Shown here in pieces: positions 25,900-38,220 of a stretch of DNA of 64,000 nt (positions within the stretch are counted from its first letter, which is position 1; each line of letters starts with the position of its first letter). The position numbers and the translations under genes are program-made. Below the pieces are notes generated by a model. The model was given only the letters and a program-made list of their open reading frames with translations. It ran no database searches and had not been told where the DNA came from. This DNA is from Tricholomella constricta (taxonomy: Eukaryota; Basidiomycota; Agaricomycetes; Agaricales; Lyophyllaceae): assembly GCA_013368375.1 (NCBI GenBank), contig JAACJP010000020.1, forward strand, positions 186,001-250,000, given 5' to 3'.

Positions 25900-26716
25900 A
25901 TGGCGCGCCTGCCTTTCTCGTTCTTGGCCCTTTCCGAGCGCGTCGAAAGCGTGATCGGAGCGATCCAAACGTCCTTTGCCATGGTGCCCAACAGAACTGC
26001 AGACCAGGAGTGCGCCAGTATCACCGCCGCCGAGCTCGCTGTGTGGCGCGCACACCGGCCGTACCTGCAGCAGATCGCGTCGTATCCCCGATACAGCCAC
26101 ACTATTATGGAGGACCGCGATGGCGGTTCCTCCGTGTACGGCACGGATGGCTCAGAGACGCTGGTGTCAGAGGAGGCCTCACATACATATTACGCGCCGC
26201 CAGCAGCTCAAGAAGAACGTGTACGTATCGGTTCATCTTTTCTGCTCCTCAAGCGCCGTTAGTAATAGATACCGTCGATCGTCCCCAGGCTGCCTTCCTC
26301 CTTGGCGGAAAAATCCTCCCTGACATTGCAAACTTCGATCGTCAGCAGGAAAGCAGCGACGACAGTGCGAGTGACACCGATACCTTTTACTCCTACCAGT
26401 CCGACTCGCCTGTCGAGGCTCAGAACAACCCTGCAGCGCTCCATCCACCCTCTGCCCGCGCCGCCGGCCCTTGGAATCGCGCACCTGATTTAACCGAGGG
26501 TGTCACGGCTCTGTCGCCACCTCCGTTAAGACACTCCGGCAAGACACGCAGCAAGATCGTGTCCGTCCCTCGGGACGCACCTGGGACGTGCCCGTGAGCC
26601 ATCCTCCTCCTTGTCTCAACTGTATGATGTTACTTACCTTCTCCCCTCTCAGAATCCACGGTTGCGCCGAGTGCGGGCTCTGTGATCCAGACAAGCCGCT
26701 CCTTTTCACGATCTAG
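25900..26716 (+). CDS. Uncharacterised Ser/Asp-rich protein with C-terminal Cys cluster
   Basis: Three exons (25900-26220, 26289-26593, 26653-26716) with matching phases give 229 residues. The N-terminal 70 residues look helical and hydrophobic enough to fold (MARLPFSFLALSERVESVIG...). The middle is Ser/Asp/Glu-rich and low complexity. The last exon encodes a compact Cys-rich end (CPIHGCAECGLCD), which resembles a small metal-binding knuckle. I do not recognise the family. The clean intron phases and the conserved-looking Cys tail argue that it is real. A start further upstream is possible because the 25827 frame is also open, but it is a different frame. Confidence 0.65.
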
Positions 26717-27093
26717 ACGAAGTCAACAAGCTCATGATCAGCATGATCGACACGCACCACGGAACGCGCCATACTCCCGATCACCTGCGCGTTACGTATT
26801 CATCAAGCGCAGCCTCATTCACCATCAAGCTTGCCTTTCCTTCATTTCGACGACACAGTCCAGAATCCATGATACAGCCAGGGAGGACACCATCCGGCAT
26901 TATCGGATCCCACATCCACTCCCTCACCCTACGGTTCACAATTCACGCAGCAGCAACAGCCAAGCATAATGCCGGAATAGATATAAATTATGTTACGCAG
27001 CTCGATATCTAAAGACACCTTGCTCGACGCCTGTGGCTTGTATATATCCATAGTCGTAATCGTCTTCGTACTACATCACTAGTCCGTGTTGCT
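26717..27093. other. Convergent 3' intergenic region
   Basis: 377 bp between the orphan gene and PMT2, both ending here. Open frames are present but there are no motifs or splice support. Confidence 0.5.
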
Positions 27094-30000
27094 TCACTCG
27101 TTGTAGATATTCCAACTCTGTACAAACAAACACACCAATCCATTAGTATTCACTCCAAGGACAGAGGAGTAAAGGATAAGACTCACTTTACGCCAGAGCA
27201 AACCCTTATGCTCGCTGATCGGCCCATCGATGCCGAACGCCATCCCCTTGAACCACCAGAACGTGCCGATGATCAAGCTCGCGCAGAAGCTAAAGGCGAT
27301 CTGCTTTGTCTTGAGTGTGTATCTGCGCGAGGAGAACACGAAATGGTCCAAGAGATGTGCGAGCATAAGCACCGAGAAGTAGAGCGTTGGGAGCTAAAAT
27401 TGAGAAGTCAGTCGAAGTTGCGTTGATGATACAAGGTATAGAACAGTCAATATGTGAGCGAAAGACGCACGTAATGGTGTACGTAAGTCACCCGCCCCAT
27501 GATCAAGAATGGCACTGCAAGCACAAAGTAGATTAGCACACAACCTACAAACTTAATCACGACACAGAGCACACTCACAGTAATGCAGCGCCCATCCAAG
27601 GAACGCAATCTTTCCCACATACAAAAAATGGTCCCATTCACCTATCCGAAACGCATTCCGTCAGCACCCTTATATATTACGAGAATAATCAAAGGGGACT
27701 CACGCGGTTCCATATCGACATACTTCCTTTGCCGCCTCAACAAATAAACGCCTAGTGACAGGAGACCCACGATCAAACTGAGGGAGCCGCCCCATGCGAT
27801 GACGGGTGTTCCGAGGAGGTAGTACTTGATCTGCGTATCGCCCCAGCCACACATACGGAGGCCAAGGTGGAGGAACGGCCAGTCAAAGGGCTTGGACGCG
27901 AGGATATCCTCTTTATCGGGATCCGGGATGAGCGCGTTGTTCGACGTCATCATCGCAACGTTAAGGTGCCAGAAGTCGCGAAGGAAGGGCGAGCGGTAGA
28001 ACTTAACGTCAGCGGCAGGTACTACATAATGAGTACAAGAATCAGTAGGTTGACTGTAAAGAGAAAAGAGGGGACGCAACGCACGTCGATCGTTCCAGTG
28101 GCTCTCCACGTTCCAATACGTATGCACATCCTTGGGGTTGTTCTCCTTGTCACAACTCACCTCGACCTGCTTGAAGCCCCACTGCGGCAAAATCGCATTC
28201 GCGGCGCGCAGGTAGCACCCGAGCTGCTGGTGGCGGAACCTCAGGCGTGTCGTCAGCGAATGTATCCGATCAACCTTCGTTCCGCGCTTGATATCGTCGA
28301 CGACCTCGACCTGCCAGTAATCGCCGACATCGCCAACCGACGAATTGCCATAGCATGAGACCTCGTAATTTAATTTCGTGACGGGTGCGAGAACGGTGTG
28401 TGAATGAAGGTTGCGCGAGGTAGGGGCGTGCTGGAGACGGATGACGTCGCCATGCTGCATGTACTTGAGTTCATCGTTCGGATTGTACTCGGGTTGGTCC
28501 CAGCGGGGGAGGACCACCCAGTTGTTGTTCTCGTCTTTGTAGTGGTAACATGTAATTTGCTGTTGATTTGAGCCGACGGGGTATGTCTGTACGTGGGAGT
28601 GCAGCAGTCCGCCACCCCAGCCCATGTTTTTAAGGGTGATCTTGGAGCCGTAGGCGACCTCTGTCATTTATGCGTGTCAGTACGGTCAGGGTGCGCGGAA
28701 TGGAAAGGTGCAACAGACCGAGAGGGTTCTTCGAAAAGTCGTTACCAACGAGATTGGCTTGGAAGAGCGAGCTCATCTGCGCATCACCAGGACCGGAGTG
28801 GTTAAGGACCATGAAATGGATTTTGAAGGATGCCATGAAGACAAGAACTGGCACAATGATAAGACAAACTATTCGGGCGGCCCAGTGTTTCGCTTGGTCG
28901 TGCTGGATTTTGACATCAGGACAGACTTTGCACACAAATAATGACCGTACGTACAACAGACATCTTTAGGTCTCCAAATTTGTCCCAGAGGTCTTCAATG
29001 GTGTATATGCCAACCAGGGCAGTCACAAATAAGCCGACCATTTTTACGCTGGGCTTTCACTTCAGCCTCTACCAATCGTTAGGAAGGGGTAAGAGTGTAC
29101 CTAGTTACACAGCCGATGGAGAAGCCGGTCATGAATAGCCATAGCCACCAATCGATAGAGAAAGATCTGGAAAAGGGTCAGCAGAAGCCATACGAGGCGA
29201 ACTCTCCACGCTTACTGGTATTGCTGATTGTGAAATTTGGTGAGACAGAAAACGGTAAGGAATGTGAAGAAGAGGAGCATGGAGTCCAAGAGGATAAACC
29301 GCGAGATACACAGCCAGCCGACGTCTGCAAGGGTAAATTACGCATGAACAACCATTGGGCGCTCGCAATAGCGCTACGCACCGAGAAGGACCATGAGGGC
29401 TACCAGGTGACATGCCCATTGGCTCATCCCGAGCTCAACCGCGGTGTACCAGCCCAGCGGGACCATACCCACGCCAAATGTCGCCAGCATCACGCGCATC
29501 GCAACATACGGCACATTCTCGGGATACTCGGAGCCGCTCTTGAAGTCAAAGGTACCATCGTAGCCAGAGAGCGCGCCTGCTAGGCCGACAAGCATTTTCC
29601 CGAGAGGCGGGTGCACGTCAAAGTAGAACTCGCGCTTGAGGTAGTGCGAGCCGAACTTGCCAAAGTGGGCCTCGTCCCAGACGACGACATTGGACTTGCC
29701 GATTTTGTGGAAGCGCGTCCAGCAGGAAAGGAGGGTGTATACGATCGGCGGGACATGCTCGAGGTTCTGCAGGAGGAACTCCCTCTGCCACGAGTGTCAG
29801 TGACGCACACATGCCGAACAGGGGGGCGGTAGACGTACTATAGTGGTCGCTGGCGGCGCAGGGGGCTGAGGAAGACGGCCGCTGCCTACGCGGTTTTTTA
29901 CAGGGCGAATTTTGTTGTAGACGTCCTTGCCATCACCGTCGTATCCCTCGAACTGCTCTTTCTCGTCGGGGCTGTCGTAGATGCCCGCACCTTCGGGGCC

Positions 30001-30180
30001 GCCCTTGCCCGTCCGCCGACGAGCCTTATCTTCAGACATATAATGCAGCGGGAGCTCCTCGTCTCTGTGCGATGCGGCCCAGCGGTTGGAGGGGTATGTA
30101 ATTTCTTCAAAGTCGGAGGATGTGCGCGGAGGAGTGTCAGAGTCGGTCCCGAAGTCTATTGCGACGTCAGATGGCCTCAT
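27094..30180 (-). CDS. PMT2: Protein O-mannosyltransferase, PMT2 type
   Basis: Multi-exon gene from ATG at 30180 to the stop at 27094. It transfers mannose from dolichol-phosphate-mannose to Ser/Thr of secretory proteins in the ER membrane. After an acidic cytosolic N-terminus (about 110 residues), the catalytic loop motif [20 protein letters not shown] followed by VHPPLGKML is diagnostic. The [10 protein letters not shown] form fits the PMT2 subfamily better than PMT1 or PMT4. Several transmembrane segments follow. The luminal MIR domains carry [18 protein letters not shown] and HQQLGCYL. The C-terminal membrane part ends in WNIYNE. Exon 1 ends at a GTACGT donor (ATA-gtacgt) and joins [10 protein letters not shown]. 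All expected blocks are present in order, so the gene looks intact. Not every small exon boundary was fixed. Confidence 0.92.
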
Positions 30181-30560
30181 CAGCTGGGATATACCAGGAA
30201 TTTAGAGAGGGGGGGCGCTGCGGCCGCGATGCTGGAAAAGGCGACTAGGAGACGTTGCAGAAGTGAGGAAACTTGGAGGAAACGGTGCGTCGCTCAAGAC
30301 TGCGGAAGGCACATGATCATTTTGCCACGTCAAGAATGCGCGGCGCCACTTCGCCAGGTAGATCTGACGACAGAAATTCGGAAACAAACTCGGAGGATCC
30401 GCGGATGGAGATTAAGCAATATATAAAGCGAAAGAGAGCCAAGCTACGTAGTTACTTTGCGGTACATTTAACAGCAATCGTGAGGTCAGACTTGGTGGTA
30501 GGTATACAAAATAACTTTTCAGCTCGTAAAGATGAGAAACAGACAAGAAGGAATCGTCAA
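30181..30560. other. PMT2 upstream region
   Basis: 380 bp between the NOP1 stop and the PMT2 start, both genes on the minus strand. It must contain the PMT2 promoter and the NOP1 3' UTR. No other feature is evident. Confidence 0.5.
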
Positions 30561-31853
30561 TCAAGTGCTTTTTACATGTCGTTGGTAAATAGCTAGATAG
30601 AAAGCAAATGTCAGCAGATTGATGTCGCTAGGTTCAGTAGGGAACGCACCGGACACCATGGCGTGGTCTCGCTCGTAGGGCTCCAGAGTTACCTGCTCCA
30701 GAGGCTTGAATTGATTTTCTTTTAATTTCTCTACCTCCGCCGCAAAGATCGTTTCGGGGGGTGCTATCGAATCGATACAGCTGGCTTTGATGGAGATAAG
30801 GATATGACCCTGGTCCTTGAGGAAGCTCTGGGCATTGTAGATGACGATACGAGCCTGGTCTGGCTGCGCGACGTCGGCAAAAATGACATCTACCGTTGTG
30901 AGGAGCATCCTGTATTTGTTGGGCAACCGGGCATCCTCGACGATGGCTACATTGGGTTGTTAAAATTCTTGATCGGAAGGGAATAAGACATTGAGACGTA
31001 CGGATGACATTTGTGCGCTTCTTGGCCATGTTAATGAGATCACGACCCGACCGCGGTGAGAATTCTACGGCGTAAACAACGCCCTCCTACACCAGAAAAA
31101 AAAAACTTGTGAGAAGGATATCGCCGATGGCCGAAATTGACGTTGCTCACCGGCCCAACAATATCCGCAACATGGCTCACACTCGTCCCGCTCGCAGCAC
31201 CAAGATACAGCACCTTCGCGCCAGGCTTGATGTAGATATGATCCAAACCGCCAAGCACACCCGCAGCCAACTTTGAGCGGAAAGGATTCCACACCCTGTA
31301 CTCTGTCTTGGTGCCCTCGACGCCACCCTCGATAGATATCCGCTTCTCGCCGTACACCGACTCGCCGGGTACGAGATTTTTGGTGACCAACATGTGGTCT
31401 TTGCCCTTGGCGATGAAAACACCAGGGTGCCTGTGCGGCTCAAGCACGGTGTTCGAGCCGCCCCTTGCGCCGCCTCTGCCTCCACGTCCACCCCCGCGCG
31501 CACCACGCCCACCGGGAGCGCCCCGTCCACCACCACGGCCGCCCCGTGCAACGCCTCCACCGCGTACTCCACCTGAAAATCCTCCTAAAATAAATGAAAA
31601 AGAACAGACACACACTCGTTAGCTCTCGTTCACTTTGCGTTAGAGGGTGCTGGGGAACATGCCTCGGCCACCACCACGTCCACCGCCTCGTCCACCACGA
31701 TCACCGCCTCTGAATCCTCCACGTCCTCTATCGCCTCCTCCTCCTCGTCCACCAAATCCGCCGCGCCCACCGGGTGCTCCTGTAAAATCCAAAGAAAGGT
31801 TAGTTCAGTCTCTCCGTTGGTGCATGTTTAGTAATGGGCTCACCAAATGCCAT
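30561..31853 (-). CDS. NOP1: Fibrillarin, rRNA 2'-O-methyltransferase
   Basis: Six exons (31844-31853, 31663-31779, 31151-31584, 31002-31086, 30650-30946, 30561-30592) give 324 residues, all phases consistent. Fibrillarin is the catalytic subunit of box C/D snoRNPs in the nucleolus. The N-terminus is a Gly/Arg-rich GAR domain. The core has [20 protein letters not shown], the SAM-binding motif [32 protein letters not shown], and [16 protein letters not shown] with the catalytic Asp and neighbours. The first exon is 10 nt (MAF + 1 nt). Intron 2 (31585-31662) starts GCATGT; exon phases and the in-frame stop just downstream leave only this GC donor, so it is a probable GC-AG intron. The C-terminus is short ([10 protein letters not shown]). 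Confidence 0.95.
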
Positions 31854-33321
31854 CAGTTAGTGTATTGCGAGATGGGATGGATGGATGGGATTGTCTGTCG
31901 GTCGTGAGCAACAAACTTTTTTTTCCAGTTCCTAAACGGGGTGCGTGCTAAACATGTACAACGCCTGCGGTGCGGGATTCGGACATATCTTACTTGGCTA
32001 GAGTCTACACCACTTTACCCATTGCTCTCTTCACCCAGGAAAGTCGGCGTAATCTAGGGGGTGAAGGAATAATATGAATGTTAAAAAACGTAATGGGCGA
32101 GAGAAAATTTGTTTGATTCGTTCGCATTGCGCTTGACTTACTAATTCAATGCCTTTCAATTTCGATCTTATCATCCATCCATCATCCAGCTATCTTATCT
32201 CTATCTTTCTTTCCTTCCTCCGCCATACTTTCCCTTCTCGTTCTGTTAAACGGTCATTAAATGGGTTGGGCTTTCCATATCCTGGTACCGTGTGCCAATT
32301 TGAGATAGGAAACTGCTATACTATATATGCCTATTGCGATCAAAGAAAAACCGAATACGTGTTGTGGCAATCCCACCCCGGGCATGCCGTTCTACTTATT
32401 CGGACAGGGTTGTGCAAAATAAGTAAAGCCTGGCCTTGTATCAGAGTTCACCGTGTTTTTATTTTGTTCCCAACCTTCATGGTCATCGACATCATGTTCG
32501 TATACTTTTTGCCATTGCCAGTTCCTGTTGAACCTCCGTGTAGTGTGAGAGGGATCCTGCGCTACTGGCTCTGAATCGACCACCAACGTTCGAGTTCTTT
32601 GTTACCCGCCTGGTTATTACGCCTCGATCCGTCCGCCCGTGTTTCCATTCTTTCAAGCCTTTCTTGTACGGCCCGCTGACCTTCTTTGGTTGTTCAATGT
32701 CTTTCGGTACTAGCCTGCGCGTCCAGGGAACAAGGCATCGTTTTAAACAAGAATCGCTTACATCTCGTCTCGTGTCGATTTATTCAACCTTCACCTCCAG
32801 CACTAAAGCAAAAGCCTGTACATCCACGTTCAAAGCCACGCGATTTAGAAAGTTTCGCGTCTTGCCCCGCTCCGCCGTCCAAGAATAACTAGCTTCTCCC
32901 ATGGGCTCTTCTGGGCTTTCTAGCCTCCTGTATCCTTTTGAATTCCATGCCCACATTCCAGTCTCTTCATCTCCCTGGCCAACCCGTCTTCGCCGCCTGG
33001 AAACTTCGTGGCTGCACTGTTCGATTCAGCGGGAAATCTCTCTGCCGGCAGGGAAGAGCCGTGCGTTATGTAAGTAATCGTGTATGGAATTGTGGCCCCT
33101 GGCTGTCTGCTGTTCCCGAACTCACTCACTCGGGGGTGAAATGTGAAATTTTGATTGATACCTTCGCGAACACGGCGCGGTCACTCGTGAGTTTCCCATG
33201 TTCTCAAATAGCTCGCCTGAGCTACTCTCAGCAATCCGATCTCTGCTCCTCCCCCCTTCCTTCCTCGTCTCCATCCCCTCCCCTGCGCGGCCGCTCCCTG
33301 CACCACGGCTACTTGTGAGTC
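31854..33321. promoter_or_regulatory. 1.5-kb divergent region between NOP1 and the first MFS gene
   Basis: No coding exon is supported. The part next to NOP1 must carry its promoter, and the pyrimidine-rich stretch near 33230-33300 is likely the MFS promoter or leader. TATC/CATC simple runs occur near 32165-32200. Confidence 0.45.
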
Positions 33322-35660
33322 ATGTCGGGCCTTGCCAGTACTAGTGCCCAAGCGAGCCCTGCACCGATCCACTCAAGTTCCGATCCACGCTCATTTTCGG
33401 ACGACGAAGCGACCCGTGCATCCAGTGTTGCCGAGGCGCACGATGGTGATACGAATAACCAACACGAACCTTACCACGAAGGAAAGCTATCGGAGAAAGG
33501 CACAGTAGCAGTCCACGCCCTTGCGCACCACGACCTCAATTTTCCAGACGGTGGTTGGCGGGCGTGGCTCGTGGTCTTCGGAGTATGTTCTGTCCTCATT
33601 GTCACCCATCCCTTACGCATTTTTGCTGGCGACCCATCGCTGATCCCGCCCTCCCCCAGGCGATGTGCAACACATTCGCAACGTACGTCCACTGCTGTTT
33701 TTTCTCCCACGACGTGTGTCATGGCACGCATGCTTGTGGCACTCGATCATGGATGGTTATATTTCAATTCAGGCACGTCCGTCGCCGTCGGCACACGCGT
33801 CGGCTGGTGCTTTGCCGAGCTCAAAGGACGGCCATTATTCGCGCTCTGCCATTCGCTACCCTGCTTTTTAAATAGCTGGAGAGCACCAACTCCATCAGTT
33901 ATCCGCGCACCATCCTCACCTGACTGACGCTCTTCCTTTCAAGTTTTGGATTTGTCAATTCATGGGGCGTAAGTCGATGTCGATTGATGGCCGCGCCCGG
34001 CGAACACTGACGGCCGACACATCTACAGACATTTCAAGCTCATTATCAGCAGACTCTCCTTAAGGATCAAACACCTTCGAATATGTAAGCTTACCGTTCC
34101 ATCCAAGTGCGTGCTGTGATGCTCATAAATTGCGCCGCCACTGCAGTTCATGGATTGGATCAATACAGGTATGCAGGACTTTGAATGCTCACATTTTCTG
34201 ATTTACTAAAATGGCGTGTTTTAGTACTCACTAATATTCCTCCCTGGGATCCTCGTCGGCCGGCTTTTCGATCTCGGATACTTCCGATCCGTATTTTTCG
34301 TCTCCAGCGCACTTCTAGTTACTGCAACGTTTCTCGTCGCGCAATGTAAGGAGTACTGGCAGTTTGTTCTTTGTCAAGGCATCGTCATAGGGGTGTGTCC
34401 TCTTCTCTTCGAAGTTGATCGCAATCTCGATGTATCTTGACGCGAATGTGTCTCCCTTTTTGCTTCCGCAGTTTGCATGTGGTGGGATCTTTGGGCCTAC
34501 CACGGCTGTCATCGCTCACTGGTTCAAGCATAGACGTGGTTTGGCGATGGGGTTCGTGGCGATTGGATCGTCAATCGGCGGGACGGTTCTTCCCATTACT
34601 GCGAAGAACTTGATCCCAATTGTAGGGTACGGGTATCAATTTGTCCCTAGTTCTCTGCCTTAGCTCATTTGATCGCAGATTTCCTTGGACAATGCGAATT
34701 ATTGGCTTTATCCTCCTCCTAGCCCTCGGGTGTGCGAATCTGGTTTGCCAAACCCACCAGGTCTATCTTTGAGTATTGTCTAATGGATCGAGTTCTACAG
34801 ACCGTGAGGCGTCGTTTACCCCCCAGCAACCTTCCGGGTGGCCTTCTTAACCTCAACGCCTTCAAATCAGCACCATTCACAATCTACTGTCTATCTGCAT
34901 TTTTTTGTTTTTTAGGAGTCTACACACGTACGCCTTGGCCCTCACATGGAAGTTAATATGACTGACCTTGCTTCTCAGTCCTCACATACGTCAGCGTTAG
35001 TGCTCTAGAGCTTGGAATCTCCGATTCCCTTTCGTTCTATTTGGTGGCGATCGCGAACGCCAGCTCGTTGTTTGGACGTTTCGCGTCAGGATCGCTGGCG
35101 GATCGATTTGGTAGGGCCTTGCCACCTTCTATCCTAACTTATCTAATAGTCACTTCTCAGGGCCTGCGAATGTAATGATCCCGTTCACGGCCGCTGCAGG
35201 CATTCTAACGTATGCCTGGCCATTCGCTCGAGCCAAAGAGTCGCTGATCGCGGTTGTTGTCCTGTATGGGTGAGTTGTTCTCTAGCCACCACAAAATATT
35301 CACACATTTTCTAACGCCCGGATGAAGCTTTTCGTCTGGGGCGTACGTATCGCTGCTCTCCAACCCGATGATGGAGCTTGGGGAGACCCATGATCTGGGC
35401 CGTCGCCTCGGGATGTTCATGAGCATCTTCGCGCTAGGGGCGCTCGCAGGGCCGCCGATATCTGGTGCGATCAGCACTGCGTCCGGAGGGTTTGCGGTGG
35501 TGGGGTATTATGCAGGTACGGGCTTGTATCCATGTTCCGTTTCTGCTGCTTGCCTCCTGACGCCGCTGGATGGTATATAGGATCCATGGTCATGATTGGT
35601 GTCACTCTAATGTGCCTCACACGGCACTTGGTGTTGCGAAGGATTTTCGGCAAGTTTTAA
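33322..35660 (+). CDS. MFS permease, monocarboxylate-transporter (MCT/SLC16-like) type, copy 1
   Basis: Multi-exon gene; exon 1 is 33322-33582 and exon 2 is 33660-33682. The cytosolic N-terminus (about 75 residues, Ser/His-rich) leads to the MCT signature FPDGGWRAWLVVFG at the first transmembrane helix. About twelve hydrophobic segments follow, with FGFVNSWG, FLPGILVGRLFDLGYF, the loop motif HWFKHRRGLAMG, GGTVLPI, FGRFASGSLADRFGP and GPPISGAI. The C-terminus is short and basic (RRIFGKF). It is a plasma or vacuolar membrane proton-linked permease for organic acids or similar solutes; the substrate cannot be read from sequence. It is paralogous to the next gene in tandem. Later exon borders are approximate. 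Confidence 0.88.
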
Positions 35661-36298
35661 AAGTAAAGTCGCGTCGTTGAGTTCTTTTGTTATGTGCCAA
35701 GTGGAATCCTACAATCCTACGGAGCAGTATTCTGAGCAAATTCCGATATGAAGGAATATACTTGGAAAAGGATGTATAGATTGCGTATCTACGACCTTAG
35801 AGTTTGTGTGTGGCGCCACGCACCTTTGAAAAAATGTATTAGGGATGGTCCTTGATCACCTTCGCCTGGACCGTGTTCCTCCCCTTGCATGCCAATCGAA
35901 AACAATGCGAACTCCCTCCCCTCGCGCCCGGACATCGACGTTGACGAAATGACAACGGCCAACTTGAAGTACGCTGAAAATATGTGCTGAGTGAGCCCTC
36001 CTCAAGTGTCAGGCCTAGACGTGAAATTTTTCGTGCTCACCATGTTGAACGCTGATGAAAGCGCGAGCAATGACAACGGCCAAGTCCTGGCCTCCTTGAA
36101 CGCTGACTGAGGGCTTGGCCATTTGTGATCCGCGGCCCGGTATATTTTGCACACGGCCCGACCCCCGCCTCTTTTTTGATTTAATTCTCCTTTCTCCTCG
36201 TTTTCAACCCCGTAGCGAAAGATGAGTATAAGAAGCCAAGCTTTTGGAGGGGATACCGAGTTTCCTGTCGGCTGGTGTCCCCTCTTGATTTTTCGACC
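35661..36298. other. Spacer between tandem MFS genes
   Basis: 638 bp. It should include the first gene's 3' UTR and the second gene's promoter. A short motif (gacaacggccaa) occurs twice at about 35951 and 36073. No coding exon is seen. Confidence 0.5.
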
Positions 36299-38220
36299 AT
36301 GTCCTCGACGTTGAAGCCGCATGCCGTGGTTCGTAACGACTCTGTTGGAACTGTCGTGGGCACATCGATAAATGGCGCCCTCTCCAAGCCAGCATCCCTT
36401 CACGACAACGACAATGAAAATGATCACGATCATGGCGAGGAGGTACCGGATACAGTGCTCCTCAATGCCTCACCTCCAACGTTCCCCGATGGAGGCTTGC
36501 GAGCCTGGTTCGTCGTTTGCGGGGTATGTTTTGGTTCACCCGACTAATGAACCCATTTCTGACTCCTCATTCTTTCCTTTGCAGACAGTTTGCACAACTT
36601 TTTCGACGTGAGTAATTTTTAGACTCTCTTGTTGAATGATATGCTTAAACCTATTAGTTTTGGGTTTGTTAATGCCTGGGGTGTAGGTGCTCCCGTGATG
36701 AACCTAGGCAAATAATCAAACTTTCACCCTTGCAGGTCTTCCAAGCATATTACGAAACGCACATGTTGAAAGGTGTCTCCACATCGGCCATGTAAGGCAT
36801 CCACGTCTTCTGTCCTCGTCCTCGTCCTCACATTAAAACAGTGCTTGGATCGGATCAATGCAATATGCCTTAGTCTTTTTACCTGCCATCCTTGTCGGAC
36901 GGTTATTCGATCTGGGATGGTTCAAGTTACCATTTGCTGTTGGCAGCGTCGGCCTTGTTCTATCAACTTTCTTGATCGCTCAATGTACAGAGTATTGGCA
37001 CTTTGTGCTTGCTCAAGGTCTACTGGTTGGGGTAAGTTGTATTCTTTCGCCTTCTAAAACTACACTAATCTGAGCACCTTTTCACAGATTTCCTGTGGGC
37101 TATGCTTCGGGCCAGTCATCGGCCTTGTCGGTCACTGGTTCCAGAAAAGAAGAGGTCTAGCTCTAGCTATGACCGCGCTGGGCTCGTCAATCGGTGGGAC
37201 CGTAATCCCTATCGTGGCACGACAACTTATACCCAGAGTCGGGTACGTTCTTCCACAATTCATCGGTCTACACCGTCTCACACTTTCCTCTTGCCCCTTA
37301 GATTCCCTTGGACAATGCGAATCATCGGGTTCATTTTGATGTTCACCCTGGGGTTCGCTAATCTGGCATTGAAACGCCGGATTCCGGCCAAGAATATGGC
37401 TGGTGGTCTTTTCAACCTCAAGGCCTTCAAAAACCCAGCTTTCACGATCTACTGCTTCTCCACTGTAATCGCCTTCCTGGGAATGTACACTCGTGAGTCG
37501 GTAACCTTTACCGTGATGTACATTAATTGAGCTTCTTTCTCGTATAGTCCTCACCTTCATCGATGTTGGCGCTATCGCGATTGGCATTCCGGAAGACTTC
37601 TCTTTCTATCTTGTCAGCATCGCCAATGCTGGTTCGGGCTTTGGACGGCTAACGACAGCATTCATCGTCGATAAAACTGGTACATATTCACGCTCGCTAA
37701 TGCGTTCAATCATTACATGCTTACTTTATTTAATTAACAGGTCCCGTAAACATCATCGTGCCCATGACTGTGCTCGCGGCAATTGTCACATACGTATGGC
37801 CAATGGTGCAAACCAAAGAGGGCCTCATTGCTATCGCAGCACTCTATGGGTGATTTCACGCCATTACTACTTCTTACCACCTTCTTAACGATTCGCGTTT
37901 AGTTTCACGTCAGCAGCATACGTTGCCACGTTCCAGATGCCATTGTACGACCTCGGCGACATAGAAGATGTCGGGCGTCGTGCTGGGATGGTGATGACGT
38001 TCGCTGCCATGGGTGCCATCTCAGGTCCCCCAATATCAGGTGCGATACATAAAGCGACTGGAGGGTTTTCCGTGGTTGGCTATTATGCCGGTAAGTAAGA
38101 TTCAGTGTCGAGCTGGGATTATTTCTAACTTGTGTTGCAGGGAGTATGATGTTGTTGTCTTGTGTTTTCATGTTGGCGACCCGCCACTTGGTTCTCAAGA
38201 AGTTCTGGGGGAAATTCTAA
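36299..38220 (+). CDS. MFS permease, monocarboxylate-transporter (MCT/SLC16-like) type, copy 2
   Basis: The same exon plan and motif order as the gene at 33322, showing tandem duplication. After an acidic/His-rich N-terminus (DNDNENDHDHGEE) come FPDGGLRAWFVVCG, FGFVNAWG, FLPAILVGRLFDLGWF, HWFQKRRGLALAM, GGTVIPI, FPWTMRIIGFIL, FGRLTTAFIVDKTGP, GPPISGAI and the end KKFWGKF. The start at 36299 is the first ATG that gives a complete N-terminus. The two copies differ strongly in the N-terminal tail and at many sites, so the duplication is not recent. Substrate unknown. Confidence 0.88.
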
